This document shows positions 32,302 through 42,991 of a stretch of DNA of 42,991 nucleotides, one piece after another. The stretch is from Purshia tridentata (Eukaryota > Streptophyta > Magnoliopsida > Rosales > Rosaceae): assembly GCA_003254885.1 (NCBI GenBank), contig QANT01000935.1:1-42991 (forward strand). Reading direction: 5' to 3'. Each line of letters begins with the position of its first letter. Position 1 is the stretch's first letter. Made by a program: the position numbers and the translations under genes. Under the pieces are notes generated by a model. The model saw only the letters and a program-made list of their open reading frames with translations, was not told the DNA's origin and ran no database searches.

Positions 32302-34349
32302 CTAATATTTTGAAATCTGCATGATACCCACAGCACGAGTCATTTACACGCTTATACATGGCATAATAATTGATGGTTAAAGCTTTACAGTTTTAGCTAA
32401 TATACAGATAATTCAAAGTTAAGAATTTTCAAGGTAACTAAATAAAAAGTATTAAGTAAATCCGATTTGAACTTGCAGCTCAAGTCATTGAGTATGTTAA
32501 TCAAGCTAACCATTGACCTACAATTTCGACCTGCGCCCGTCAACCACTCATATAGCTAGGAATCTGCTCTAAGTTTCCTTCTTCTTTTCAAGACAAGTTC
32601 TTTTAGCCCCTTTTACATTCAGCAGAGAGAGAAATTAAGTTGACCAAGGTGTTGGTCAAGAGAGTGATGACATGAGACTCTCAATGATATGAAAGGGACC
32701 CAATCCAAGTAGTTCGGACTTCGGTGGCACAAAAGAGTTTTCAGAATACCCACAACTCCCAAGTTTTTGTTAGCTTACCCAAGACTGCATGAGTTCTGGC
32801 AACTAAGACATATGGGTGGAGACATGTGGAGCCCTCCATAGTGGTTTGGACTTTGGAGAGAAATTTTTGAAAGTTGACCCTTTTTTTTCACTCATTAAAG
32901 ATTTTTTGAACCCGAAGAGCATTTAAAAATTTAAGAAATTGGGGTTCCAAACCCTACACGAAAAGGTTCTCTTCAAATCAAAGACATGACAAACACCCTT
33001 CATGCAAATTTATAGAAAGAAAATCAAAGCTTATTCTCAGAACAACCGAATCCAATACTCAACTCCTCCACATATATGTGATGAGATAATCGAAGCATCT
33101 GCATTGAACTATGAGTCTGAATGATCAAACTTAGCATTTTGCTTCTCAACTCCCTTACTTACCGTTCCTTCCATAAATCTTAGGCTTAGGACAATTATAA
33201 TTAACGACGATATAATATATGCTTAATCTCTAGGACTGTAACACTCTATCTCCAGGGTGCCCTAACTTTAATCTTTCACAATTAGAGTCTCCTTGATCTC
33301 GATCGATGTTAAATTATTCCCCTAATGGCCAAAACACAAGCCACGTCAATGTCTCTTGAGGTTTCTTCCTTTTATTCTTCAAAAGTAGGCATGGATTGAT
33401 GTCACGTCACTTTAATTAAACTAACTTCTGTTTTAATTTCCATATATAGTACACTTTACACCAAGTGTCATATAGCTAGCTCGATCTCAGACAAATTAAG
33501 AACTAATGAAAACTAAATTAAGGCTTTAATAATCTTCTTCACTTAAGGTCACTCTGATGCCTCGACTCATAGTGAACCTATACAACCACTTCCTAAAGTT
33601 GGTCTGGTTTGTAAGCGACGTCTTGAGCTCTAAATTAAAGCTTTTCGAACTTTTCACACAAGAAATATCCTGGTTTTGCAGTAAAGCGCCTTGCACAGTG
33701 CTACATAATATTTTGAGCCGCAAATTTTAATTTCCAATTAAATGCCCCGGATTCGCTCCCCATTCTCAGAAGATAGAGCAGGTCCTTCGGGCAAGCTGTT
33801 ATGTTTTTTTTATTCCCTTGCTGTTTTTGTTTTGTTTTGTCTTTTGTGACTGTAATTGTGCTTTGTTTGAGCAGGTCCCCTTTGTTTTGTTTTGTGTTTT
33901 GTGACTGTAATTATGACTGTAAAATTTTAACATCTGTTGGAATTTATAAGTTAGGCTTTAATATATACCACTAATTTGTTCAGCTTCTATTTTCCGAATT
34001 TATTGAAAATCTTATATGCTGGTACAAAATTTCAGTTTTGTAATTTGCATATACAGAAAATCTTAATTGAAATTGAAATGCTTTTTGGCTTGAAAATGCT
34101 GCATATGTATCCCCCTCGAGAACTCGGAAGTCAATACTCCGAGAGTTTGTTAAGAACTTAAGGGGTTTGTCACTAATTAATGGGTTTTTTCTTTCGTCCA
34201 TGGCGACTAAATGGGTTTGGATCAAGTTGAGACTATACCTTCCTCCCTACCATCGATCAGAGTTAGGTTTGAGAAAGATTTTGTATTGACTTAATCTGCA
34301 TTTAATTATGCTTGTTTCACCATATCTTCCTAAATAAATTAAAAATATA
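32302..34349. other. Gene-free region
   Basis: Mixed AT-rich sequence. A TTTTGTTTTG-TTTTGTGACTGTAATT block is partly duplicated at about 33821-33915. No gene is supported. Confidence 0.45.
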
Positions 34350-34746
34350 TAAGGCCAAATTTCTTTTTCGGGTCATATAGTTTGGACCAAGTTCTGCTTT
34401 GGCCCATATAAGTTTTGTTGTGCCAATTTTGTCCCTATAGTTTATTAATAATTACAATTTGGAGGACACATGTGCATAATTTGATCAACAAAAATAACAT
34501 GTAACGTACACGATTTGGAGTATTTCTAATAGTGACAATGAAGCTAAATCACCCAAAAGCCCAGTACTCTCACATGTGTGCTTCACGTGTTATTTCATAG
34601 AACAAAATTAACGAAATTTATGCATGTGTCCTCAAATTACAATTCTTAGGAAACTAAAAGGACAAAATTGGAAGAATTAAAACTATAGGAAATAAAGAGA
34701 ACTTGGCCCAAATTATTACAAGGATCGAAAACATAATTTGACCTTA
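34350..34746. mobile_element. Foldback MITE with arms of about 140 bp
   Basis: The left arm from TAAGGCCAAATTTCTTTTTC and the reverse complement of the right arm (TAAGGTCAAATTATGTTTTC) align over roughly 140 bp. Shared blocks include CCAAGTTCT, CCAATTTTGTCC, ATTACAATTTG/ATTGTAATTTG and GAGGACACATG. A clean target duplication was not found; the flanks AAATATAT/AAATAATT are only similar. The right terminus is followed by a partial second copy, ACATAATTTGACCTTAAAT, at 34803, 72 bp after the same word at 34731. Confidence 0.75.
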
Positions 34747-35138
34747 AATAATTGGTTTTTTATGTGTAAAGAGTCATTTCTCGCTACAAACCAATTATAC
34801 AAACATAATTTGACCTTAAATTCTTGGTTTTTTTATCCTATTGTTAATTGGTTTTAAATGGATATCTAGATTTCTTCATAGTATTAGAATAAAGAAAGAT
34901 CCCACATAAAAAATGTGAAGTCTTGTATAGTGAATTATAAGGGTTTAGTTTAAACAACTCCACTTATTATTAATTGATTTTGAGATGTATGCTTAATATT
35001 TCTTCATGGTATCTACAATGCCAAACAAAAGTTCTATGACAGAATTTAGACGCACTTGAGACCAACTGTATCATTGTCTCATAAGTTAGAGATACTCATA
35101 GATATTTAAAAAATAATAATAATTAGTAGATTTGATTG

Positions 35139-35225
35139 TAAATATAATTATCACAGTATGAAAAGAGGGAATAAATATAATTATCATAGTATGAAAAGAG
35201 GGAAGAGGGGGGAAGGGGGTGGGGG
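35139..35225. repeat. 33-bp tandem repeat leading into a G-rich, quadruplex-prone tract
   Basis: TAAATATAATTATCACAGT plus ATGAAAAGAGGGA at 35139 is repeated at 35172 with one or two changes. The second copy runs into four G runs at 35200-35202, 35207-35212, 35215-35219 and 35221-35225, which fits a G-quadruplex pattern on the plus strand. Confidence 0.8.
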
Positions 35226-37839
35226 TTAATTAGTCTAAATAATTTATTTGATATAATATAAGTTATATATAACTGTTGGACTGAAATTAATTAATGTAAC
35301 TGTACATTACCAATTAGTAGAGATAAATTTTTACATTACACGTACTTAATTAATAATTTTTTCATTAGTAATAATAATAACAACAAATTGACGATAATGA
35401 ATGATCATCATGATGATCCATCTGTTTGGGTGAGGATAAATTGAATTAAAGATATCCGTGCAATAATGATATTTAAATTCTGAGGTAAAACCCTTTTTAT
35501 GGAGTTTGGTGGACTTTGTTACTATTTCTTAATTAACAAGGGTTTGACTCGATCATGTGATGCCTTCAAGTTAACTGATCCATTAACGTCAATAATTATT
35601 AATCAAATCAAGCCATTTCTCCACAAGTACAAGATTAATTGGATGGCGTGTCGGCACAATCAAATCATGTCCTATGGCGCTGAGTTGTAGTTGATATTGT
35701 AGGTCTATAGTTGAGTTGAGTAAGCTAAATTTCGAGCTGTTGTGGAAAAAAGTGGAATCCATGCATTAAAGTCAAGAAGTTTATGCTTTTCAAAAGCAAC
35801 ATCTGAAATCCTATATTAATTATACATAATTTATATATTCGAAGGTGTGGTACTTTAAGAACAGGCAAACAAAAGCTTACCACCTAATCCTATAACTTGG
35901 ACGATGACTAAAGTTCACATTTTTCACAGCTGATATATACTTATAATATTTAATTTAAAACATAATCCAAGTAGACCACATGCAACATGTATAGAACACT
36001 GCAATTATATTCTCCAGGTTGGTTACTATATGTATCAGTATTGACCTATTTGACATTGGTTGATAAGGTTTTGGCTCAAAATATCTCAGTCGCGTGAAGG
36101 GTTGAGAGTCAAGTCAAATCACCTCACCGTGGGTACAATGAGGCTTTCGACCTTTCCGTGGACGTGCCACTAATTGGCTTATAGAATAGCTGATTAGAAA
36201 AATATAATTTTAATACAACACAACTTGAGATGAAAACTCAATGAAAATCAAAATTGATGAAACACACATATTTAAAAGAGAGAGCCTAATGAAAAATAAT
36301 CACTAACTCTCGGCCCCGAACTGTCTCGGCCTAAGACTGACAAGCCTTGGCCACTAAGCAATCGTGCGCCGAAATGAATGACTGAGGAAACTAGAGCTGC
36401 CAGCCGAAAAAAACTTAAACAATCTTTGTCGACGGCATTGGTTCTCGGCCATAAGAAAAACTGAAGGATAAAGCCGTAACATGCCTTCAATATTCTCTTG
36501 TTGTACCTCTCGGTTGTGCACCACCCAAACACCCAAATCTTGGTTATCTTTTTTTTATTTTTTATATAGATTTGGGTTACTTTTTTTTTTTTTATATATA
36601 CTTGGGTTGGGAGAGAAGGGAAAAGAGATAGAAAGAGGAGATGATAGACGAATTAGATAAATGCCACTACCGAGTTAAACTAAAGCCAATGGGCCAAACC
36701 ACCGAGTTAAACTAAAGCCCAATGGATCGATGGACTGCAAGTTTAACATTTGTAGGGTATTGGAAACAAAAACCACAGAACTTCTGCCCCAAGAGTATTG
36801 GAAGACAAACTGTTTCGGAGTGATGATGGGCCCTTTACACTGGTCGATGTGATTTGCCAATCCCAAGATATATTGTAAAAATTAAAAATACTATGAGCAC
36901 TAAGAACATACAAAGCCAAACGCATGAAGATTTTGATGCCATAAAGAAAAGTAATAGTTGGTAAAACAAACCTGTGGTGGTAAACAACTTTGAGTTGAAT
37001 TCTTGGTTGGACTCATAATGTGATTAAGAATTTTATAGTGGTCCACGTGTGAGAATATGAAGTCCAACATTGGATAAGAGTTGGTAAATGAAATCTAAGC
37101 TAAATCTTAGTGAGATTTACTTTATGTAACTTGGTCCTAAACCTACTTTGAGTTTTTGCAAATTGTAACTGTAGCTAATTAGTCATAAATATAACTATTA
37201 CTGCCACTCATTTACAAATTTACTCGACTGTTGAATAATTACAGTAACTATTTTACATATGATATTTTGTAACATAGAATTTTTGCGAGTAATTACCATG
37301 TGGTTGGAACGATATAGTAATAGTATAGCTTAAAATATGTAGCCATATATTTCTCCAAAGAGATGTCCCAATGTCAACTCTATCTCTCCAAATATTGCAA
37401 TTAGTAAAAGCAAATGCATACGTACTGAATGATCATTATATATGGTCATTGGGAAAAATATTGCTTGAAAATTTATAGTGTGCATGATTTCATTTAATCT
37501 CATCTAATTGGTTTCATGTGTTTCTTGCTCTCTATTTTTTATTTAAAATATAAATTCACTTTGGTCTGAGATCCATGGCCAAGGTCCTTATCACTATTTA
37601 ATTAATAAAAAATAGAACCTTCTTTAAGGAAAAATAATGTAGGTTTGAAGATGACCGACCATAATTTTCGTTAAACAATTTTTAGGGCTGATTGAAACTA
37701 ATGTAAAAAATAATGCTATTTTTATATTATGTCAAGATTGAAACTGACCAACAACTTTTTAGGGCTGATTTGAAATTGTTCAACAATTTCAATATTATTT
37801 TGTTTTTCGTTTAAACAAAAAGAAGCTAAATGCTCGGCC
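35226..37839. other. Gene-free region
   Basis: The stretch 36270-36540 is less AT-rich, with TCTCGGCC words that suggest an old element of unknown type. A 32-bp doublet (ACCGAGTTAAACTAAAGCC at 36669 and 36701) lies near it. Minus-strand frames here have no recognisable family. Confidence 0.4.
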
Positions 37840-37848
37840 CATTTAAAA

Positions 37849-38267
37849 GAACAATATTTGAGTCACCTTTTGGAGGTATTGATCTCTAGGTCATTCCACC
37901 TCTCTAAATTGCAATTTTGACAATGCCAACACATGATTGGAATCGTTCACATTTTAGATCACCTACTATAGATCGTTTATGCAAAAAATCAACTTAATTC
38001 GATATCGTTTAGTTATATAATTATTGTCAATTAAATATAAAAAATCAACATTTTAGTCAAAATATCACTCTTTAATTGGAAACCATTTATTTTTTCTATT
38101 TAATTGACAACAATTATATAATTAAATGATTTCCGATTGAATTAATTTTTTGCATAGATGATCTAAAATGTGAATGATTCCGATCATGCGTCGGTATTGT
38201 TGAAATTGCAATTTAAAGAGGTGGGTTGACCTTAAGGTACCCCCAAGGGGTGACCCAAATATTGTTC
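37849..38267. mobile_element. Foldback MITE, 419 bp, with 9-bp target duplication (Mutator-like)
   Basis: Terminal GAACAATATTTG (37849) and CAAATATTGTTC (to 38267) are perfect inverted repeats of 12 bp. The arms continue to pair for about 180-190 bp; for example, the left GATTGGAATCGTTCACATTT mirrors the reverse complement GATCGGAATCATTCACATTT. The loop is about 50 bp. A perfect 9-bp direct repeat CATTTAAAA flanks it (37840-37848 and 38268-38276). Nine-base duplications and long arms point to the Mutator superfamily. No coding capacity. Confidence 0.85.
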
Positions 38268-38458
38268 CATTTAAAATGAGTCAACTTATCAAGTTTTTTA
38301 ACGATTCAATTAGTTTATCATAGAATTTCTATTTTGGACCTAAAAACCACCCTTTTAATTAGACATTTTATTCATTGCAAAGGCAACAACATTACAAAAG
38401 CAAAAAAACTAATATTTTTATAATAATAGTTACATTGGAGATCGAGAGTATAATTCAT

Positions 38459-39972
38459 TTAGAAATTATAATAGAAAGCTTGGCATGACTCATAAGCAAG
38501 TTGTGAAATTTTGCAAAATATTCGATTTTTGGAGGAATGGAAATTTAAACACAAAAATTTTAATTATTTTTTAGAGAAGGATCGCGTCGATCAATATGAT
38601 TCGATAGATATGTTTGATGCTATAGAGGATGATGATATAAAGGGAAACTGGCTTTATTAGTGAATCAAGTGCCTTCATTTAAATGATGACAAATGCAATC
38701 CAAATCCTAATATTGTAGCTCAAGCAAGCCAGGAATGTATCAATGTTGACAGAGTTCTAAGTGAGGAGGTGAGCCCTACTAGGAGCTTTGAGGAACTTAT
38801 GCAACCAAGTTTGACATTTCGTAACAAGTCAGTACTAATCATTCTCAATCAAGCAACTGAAATATAGGAGGTAAAGGTTACGCTAAACATTCTCAAGAGT
38901 TTCTAAGTTCATTTACTAGCGAAGTAAACTACACACATGAAACATACAAGATAAGAATCTTGGGAGTAGGCTTGCCAGACCAGGAATTAATGCCTTATAA
39001 AAGGACTATACTTGTAGACAAAGAGTTCATAAGAGTCTGGTACGAGAAGAAGAAGATCCATTATCCACCACTTTTGGCTCTATAGGGGTAAGAAGTGATA
39101 ATTACAATTGGGTAAAACCTCTAATTCCATTATATTTGTCTTACTCGGTTAAGTCTGATAGTAACTTAGGGGCACAAAAAGAGGTACACTCTTCAAATGA
39201 GTATGGTTATGGGCAAATTCAACTACAACAGATTCTTGATCCATATATTGGCATGTTGGCAATTACATGCAAAATTATTCTGGAAAAGTATTTTAGGGTG
39301 ATTATTTTTCGCAGTACACCTACTGCACATGAGGATACATACAATGAACATTTTAAACCTCTTAGAAGCTCTTTGTGGTACTGATTATTTATGTAATTCG
39401 TGATACAATATTGTACTATAAATAAAATTGAGGTGTTTGTGTAATGAAATTTATGTAATTATTAATTAGTGAACCATTTTTATTTAACAATATTTAAATT
39501 ACCTCTAACACACATTATATTCATCTTATATTACATGAAATCTACTATATAATTTAATTTCTTCAAATTTTTTTTATTAATAAAATATGTTAAATAAACA
39601 TAAGTTAAAGTTTTATTCAAAAATTTTCGTATTTTGATAGTAATTTATATCGTTTATGTTTAATTTTTATCAAAATCATTATTGAGATTTACTTTAAACT
39701 TAAAATTTTATTCCTTTTCTCATAAGAACTTAGAAATTATAATTGAAAGCCTAGAATGGCTAATAAGCCCTCCACCTGATGCGATGCAAATCTCCCATAT
39801 AAAATTGAACCACCGTTAATTGTTGATTTCGGGGCTTTTGTTTGTACTTTTCAATGAAATTTTCTGGCAACCCAAAATTTTATTCCTTTCTCATTAGAAC
39901 TTAGAAATTATAATCGAAAGCTTGGCACGACTAATAAGCCCCTCCACCCGATGCAATGCAAATCTCTCATAT
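38459..39972. repeat. Three dispersed direct-repeat copies upstream of the STOP-like gene
   Basis: The word TTAGAAATTATAAT-GAAAGC followed by a -GGCA-GACT-ATAAGC tail occurs at about 38459, 39729 and 39900. The last two copies are longer: from AAAATTTTATTCCTTT at 39702 to CTCCCATAT at 39800, and from about 39875 to 39972, with roughly 88% agreement by eye. They bracket the coding-like stretch at 38570-39384. Confidence 0.7.
38570..39384 (+). pseudogene. Decayed coding-like stretch of unknown origin
   Basis: Protein-like segments in three successive plus frames follow one another: KDRVDQYDSIDMFDAIEDDD near 38578; ECINVDRVLSEEVSPTRSFE then ELMQPSLTFRNKS near 38740-38830; TSEVNYTHETYKIRILGVGL then PDQELMPYKRTILVDKEFIR near 38920-39040; and DSNLGAQKEVHSSNEYGYGQ then IQLQQILDPYIGMLA near 39160-39260. 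The last frame ends at 39384. Stops and frame changes separate them. Composition is clearly less AT-biased than the flanks. I do not recognise the family; a transposon product or a retro-copied gene are both possible. Confidence 0.35.
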
Positions 39973-40161
39973 CAATCCAAATTCCTAACCAATCGAAAAC
40001 AAAACACAGACAACTTCGGTCCTTATTGGCAGCAACTGTCCCCGCCGGGCCCACATTGTCCCGTCTCTTTGTCCGGGTCCAAGTTGTCTCTTTTTGCCGG
40101 TGTGCTTCTATTATAGCAAGTCAATCCACACGAGTACATTCACTAATAATGACTCATTAAC

Positions 40162-40193
40162 AAAAAAAAAAAAAAAAANAAAAAAAAAAAAAA
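40162..40193. repeat. Poly(A) tract with one undetermined base
   Basis: A run of A of about 32 bases containing an N at 40179, about 35 bp upstream of the STOP-like start codon. The true length is uncertain. It lies in the 5' UTR or promoter. Confidence 0.95.
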
Positions 40194-40226
40194 TCAAACA
40201 CGCAGAAGACTCTCTGTGCGGATACG

Positions 40227-41273
40227 ATGTCGTTTTCCGGTCAACCTTTTGTAATTCCGCCGTCGTGTTACGTCGAGCCTCTCTGGGAGGCCCCGGATCC
40301 TCTGGTCCAGCTCCAGAATCTGGCGACGGTTGGAACGAAGATGGATGCACTGCAAGGCCTCCTCACCGAATCAATAAAGGCCAACGTTTTACTCAGCAAG
40401 GACCAGATGAACATGGTCTCCAACGGTATCGCCTCCTCGATCCACGAAATCATCTCCAACGGTGCCGCCCTTCTGGCTTGCTCGCAGAATCCGACCCTAC
40501 GGGAATCCGAAGCCTCGGATCCGAATCCGACCCGAATCGAGGTCATAAAGAAAGAGGAAGAGACAAACTACTGCAGAGACGAGGAGGGTGAGATCGTGGA
40601 GGTGGACGCGATGGAGTTGCTGGCGGAGCACATCCACTACTGCGAGATTTGCGGGAAGGGGTTCAAGCGCGACGCGAATCTGAGGATGCACATGCGGGCC
40701 CACGGGAACCAGTTCAAGACACCCGAGGCTCTGGCGAAGCCGGCGAGTGGGTCGGCTGACGCGGAGCCGAGCCGGAAGAATAGCCGGTTCTCGTGCCCGT
40801 ACATCGGGTGCAACCGGAACAAGGGGCACGGGAAGTTCCGGCCGCTGAAGTCAGTTATCTGCGTGAAGAACCACTTCAAGCGGAGCCACTGCCCGAAGAT
40901 GTACTCGTGCAACCGCTGCAACAAGAAGAGCTTCTCCGTGGTGGCGGACCTCAAGAGCCACTTGAAACATTGCGGCGAGGCCAGGTGGCGTTGCACGTGC
41001 GGCACCAGCTTCTCGCGGAAGAGCAAGCTCTTCGGGCACATGGCGCTTTTCGAGGGGCACATGCCGGCCATCGAGGACGACAAGAGTGGTAATAAGCCCG
41101 TGACGGCTATGGAAGTGGACAATGATGAAGATGAGGTCAATGAGGATGGGGATATAACGACGCCGTTAGACCCAATTTATGATCAGAACATAGAGTTTTC
41201 GGATCAGGAATTGTTTAGTGGGTTTGGTTGGATTGATAACCACTTTTTTCATGATATGTTGGGTGAAATGTGA
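40227..41273 (+). CDS. STOP1-family C2H2 zinc-finger transcription factor (STOP2-like)
   Basis: One intronless frame of 348 codons; the start is ATG 40227 (MSFSGQPFVIPPSCY). The region is GC-richer than its surroundings. Residues 20-90 are a helical region (LVQLQNLATVGTKMDALQGL; IASSIHEIISNGAALLA) conserved in STOP1 relatives. Four finger units follow: C139/C142/H155/H159 (YCEICGKGFKRDANLRMHMR); C190/C195 with H216/H221; C228/C231 with H245/H248; and a fourth with C256/C258 and H271/H278. The spacing is that of the STOP1/ART1 family. An acidic linker and a conserved tail (FSDQELFSGFGWIDNHFFHD) close the protein. Family members regulate proton and aluminium tolerance genes (malate efflux, pH homeostasis) in the root nucleus. 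The length (348) is closer to Arabidopsis STOP2 (about 370) than to STOP1 (about 500). Assignment within the family needs a tree. Confidence 0.93.
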   Translation: MSFSGQPFVIPPSCYVEPLWEAPDPLVQLQNLATVGTKMDALQGLLTESIKANVLLSKDQMNMVSNGIASSIHEIISNGAALLACSQNPTLRESEASDPNPTRIEVIKKEEETNYCRDEEGEIVEVDAMELLAEHIHYCEICGKGFKRDANLRMHMRAHGNQFKTPEALAKPASGSADAEPSRKNSRFSCPYIGCNRNKGHGKFRPLKSVICVKNHFKRSHCPKMYSCNRCNKKSFSVVADLKSHLKHCGEARWRCTCGTSFSRKSKLFGHMALFEGHMPAIEDDKSGNKPVTAMEVDNDEDEVNEDGDITTPLDPIYDQNIEFSDQELFSGFGWIDNHFFHDMLGEM

Positions 41274-41681
41274 CAGTGAGTCAGTGATGATCAATTCAGG
41301 TATTACTTCTTCGATCTCTTGCTTCATAGTTTTGGTTGTTTCGATTATTTCGAACTTTTGACTTGTAAATATGTATGTGATCAAATTTCTTGTTGAGTTG
41401 GTATTCTTTTTTGATAGTCTCTGAATTTGCAATCTCTAAAGTTGAATAAAGCCCATATCTTGGTTAAATATGCAAGGCTAGCTAGCATTGATTTGTCAAG
41501 TTGACAGTTATAAAGGCACTACTAGGCTTACTGGCTTAGTAAGTTTTTGGTAAATTAACATGTTGATTTTCAAAATTTTGAGATTTACTTTGATGTCCAT
41601 TCTATTTTGCATTTAAATCTTTAAGGATGAGCATGGTTGCTATAATGGTTTTGTAGTGAAGAATTGAACTAAGTTTTGGGT
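41274..41681. other. 3' UTR and flank of the STOP-like gene
   Basis: T-rich sequence with AATAAA-like AATAAAG at about 41443, a candidate polyadenylation signal. No other gene. Confidence 0.4.
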
Positions 41682-41720
41682 GGAACTTGGAACTTGGAAC
41701 TTGGAACTTGGAACTTGGAA
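41682..41720. repeat. (GGAACTT)5 heptanucleotide microsatellite
   Basis: Five perfect tandem copies of GGAACTT from 41682 to 41716, followed by GGAA. Confidence 0.95.
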
Positions 41721-42991
41721 GTGGTAGAGACCATCCCAGATAAACTGGACCATGGGTGGAGTCTTTTGCTATCTCTGAGAATTGTGGTGCTTAACTTGTG
41801 CACTTGTTTGGGTGACTTGGGTTCTTCTTTACAATGTGCTCAATTATTGGGGCAATAATAATTTGGAACTGTGGGTATTAAGAAAATGTGAAATGCAGTC
41901 CCTTTATCGTTGCTTTGGTCTTCAGGATTAACAAGCAAACTTGTTGGCTTGTTCTATCTTTACATGCACTATGCATATATAAATATCGAGATGTTTAATG
42001 GAGAAAACTATTTGGGTTACATGGTAGAAGAATCCAAGTTTTGGTGTCTGTGAGTAAATTTAAATGTAAAAATTCCACTGCGGCTGATCCTTGTGGCCTT
42101 TGTTTTCTTGGTTTGTAGTCAATTAATGCTGTATGTTGTCAACTGTTTTCAACTATTTCGTTCATTGTTTACTGAGAATGGTTTCTTTGAGTTAGTGATT
42201 AAGAGCTTGTTAAAAGAGATCTATGAGTAGACTCGGTGTACAGTTTATAAAACTGTAGAGAGTAGAGATTCGCTGCAAAAGACTCATCAATGCATTATGG
42301 AAATTCTATACATACATACAAACAAAATACTCACTATACCCTTACTAACGTTTTTCCCATAATATTTTCAAAATTTTCCAATTTAAAATTTAAAAAGTAA
42401 AAAAAATAATCCCCCCATCACTCGTGCCGCATCCATCCTCCATTCCTTCCACCTTTTTTATGGATTTTTTTTGCTCTAATACCACTTATACTACTATTAG
42501 ACATGTGTGCATGTACCGTCTATAAATATTTTTTTGGCCATTTACCACTCAAAATGTATTTTTTTACTATAAGTGGAGGGGGGGAGGGGGCGGGGGAGTA
42601 GGAGTGTTTGAATCTAAAGCGTCGGTTAAGGCTTGTTCCGAAAGAGATATATGTGGAGCGGTAGCAGTGTTTGAATCTAAGTGTGTAAACGGAGAGTTGA
42701 TGTTCTCGGTCAATTAGGTCAATTCAATTCACATTTATCACTTGAACTTACACAAAGGTGTTAATGTGGTTCCTTTTTTTCACATTTCGTCAATTTCTAT
42801 TAATTTCAAGGGTATTTGAGTAAATTGATATAATAGGGTATATAGAAAACCTAAAAGTCAAATAAAAAATGTAAAATTACATTTAAATTAATAAAATATT
42901 TTAATATTACATAATGGTTAATGTAAATTTTATTTTTCTATAAATGTCAATGAGTTTTGAAATTATATACTACTTTAGTTACTAAATCCAA
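41721..42991. other. Right-hand flank, no gene seen
   Basis: AT-rich apart from a G-rich tract at 42578-42596 (runs of 7, 5 and 5 G), which fits a G-quadruplex. The word GTTTGAATCTAA occurs twice (about 42607 and 42669). The end of the window carries no recognisable exon. Confidence 0.45.

Noticed and set aside
32114-32359. Poly-Ile and poly-Asp/Asn frames
   Set aside because: Artefacts of the ATT/ATC triplet tract.
40268-41140. Several minus-strand and alternate plus-strand frames over the STOP-like gene
   Set aside because: The GC-rich coding region keeps other frames open by composition; only the plus frame from 40227 has zinc fingers.
1-42991. tRNA, rRNA, CRISPR arrays and well-known conserved miRNA sequences
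   Set aside because: Reading both strands for B-box words, regular short repeats with spacers and common plant miRNA sequences gave nothing convincing.

Overview
The window looks like nuclear DNA of a woody eudicot. It is AT-rich and intron-bearing, with plant-specific nuclear genes for plastid proteins, an R2R3-MYB, abundant MITEs and hAT fragments, and a decayed Ty1/copia element. The protein wording would fit Rosaceae, but that is an inference I could not test by search. No bacterial or viral genome, CRISPR array or operon is present.

Five complete genes and one partial gene can be supported. (1) The 5' part of a DUF506/PDDEXK-like gene on the minus strand has exon 1 at 2222-2392, and its second exon runs off the left edge at 1-37. 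(2) A PSB33/LIL8-type plastid protein lies on the minus strand at 7435-8401 (2 exons); it has a Rieske-like fold without the cluster ligands plus an LHC-like C-terminal helix. (3) Chloroplast ribosomal protein L29 (bL29c) is on the plus strand at 12386-13864 (2 exons). (4) Tubulin-folding cofactor C (PORCINO-like) is on the plus strand at 14527-15606 (single exon). (5) A subgroup-24 R2R3-MYB (MYB53/92/93 type) is on the plus strand at 30479-31841 (3 exons). (6) A STOP1/STOP2-type C2H2 zinc-finger factor is on the plus strand at 40227-41273 (single exon).

Between the genes, 2.4-7.4 kb holds a 994-bp hAT element with a perfect 8-bp target duplication, a 52-bp minisatellite and a dead copia fragment with a probable 3' LTR. 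The stretch 8.7-12.2 kb is a cluster of hAT-like debris (GGCC-rich element, transposase fragment, TAGGGGTGGG-ended element) ending in a long-armed foldback MITE 176 bp upstream of the RPL29 start codon. The RPL29 intron carries a 60-bp SINE-like insert flanked by a perfect 23-bp direct repeat. From 15.6 to 30.4 kb is a 15-kb gene-poor desert with microsatellites, MITEs and two weak exon-like or ORF fragments. The stretch 31.8-40.2 kb is again gene-poor, with two more long-armed foldback elements (34.4 and 37.8 kb), a perfect 52-bp duplication and a decayed coding-like segment bracketed by a three-copy repeat just upstream of the STOP-like gene.

The genes have unrelated roles (photosystem assembly, plastid translation, microtubule biogenesis, suberin-type regulation, acid/aluminium response), so there is no sign of a functional cluster. 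I found no convincing novel multi-gene system. The most interesting material is the collection of young-looking repeat insertions next to genes and the ligand-less Rieske protein.
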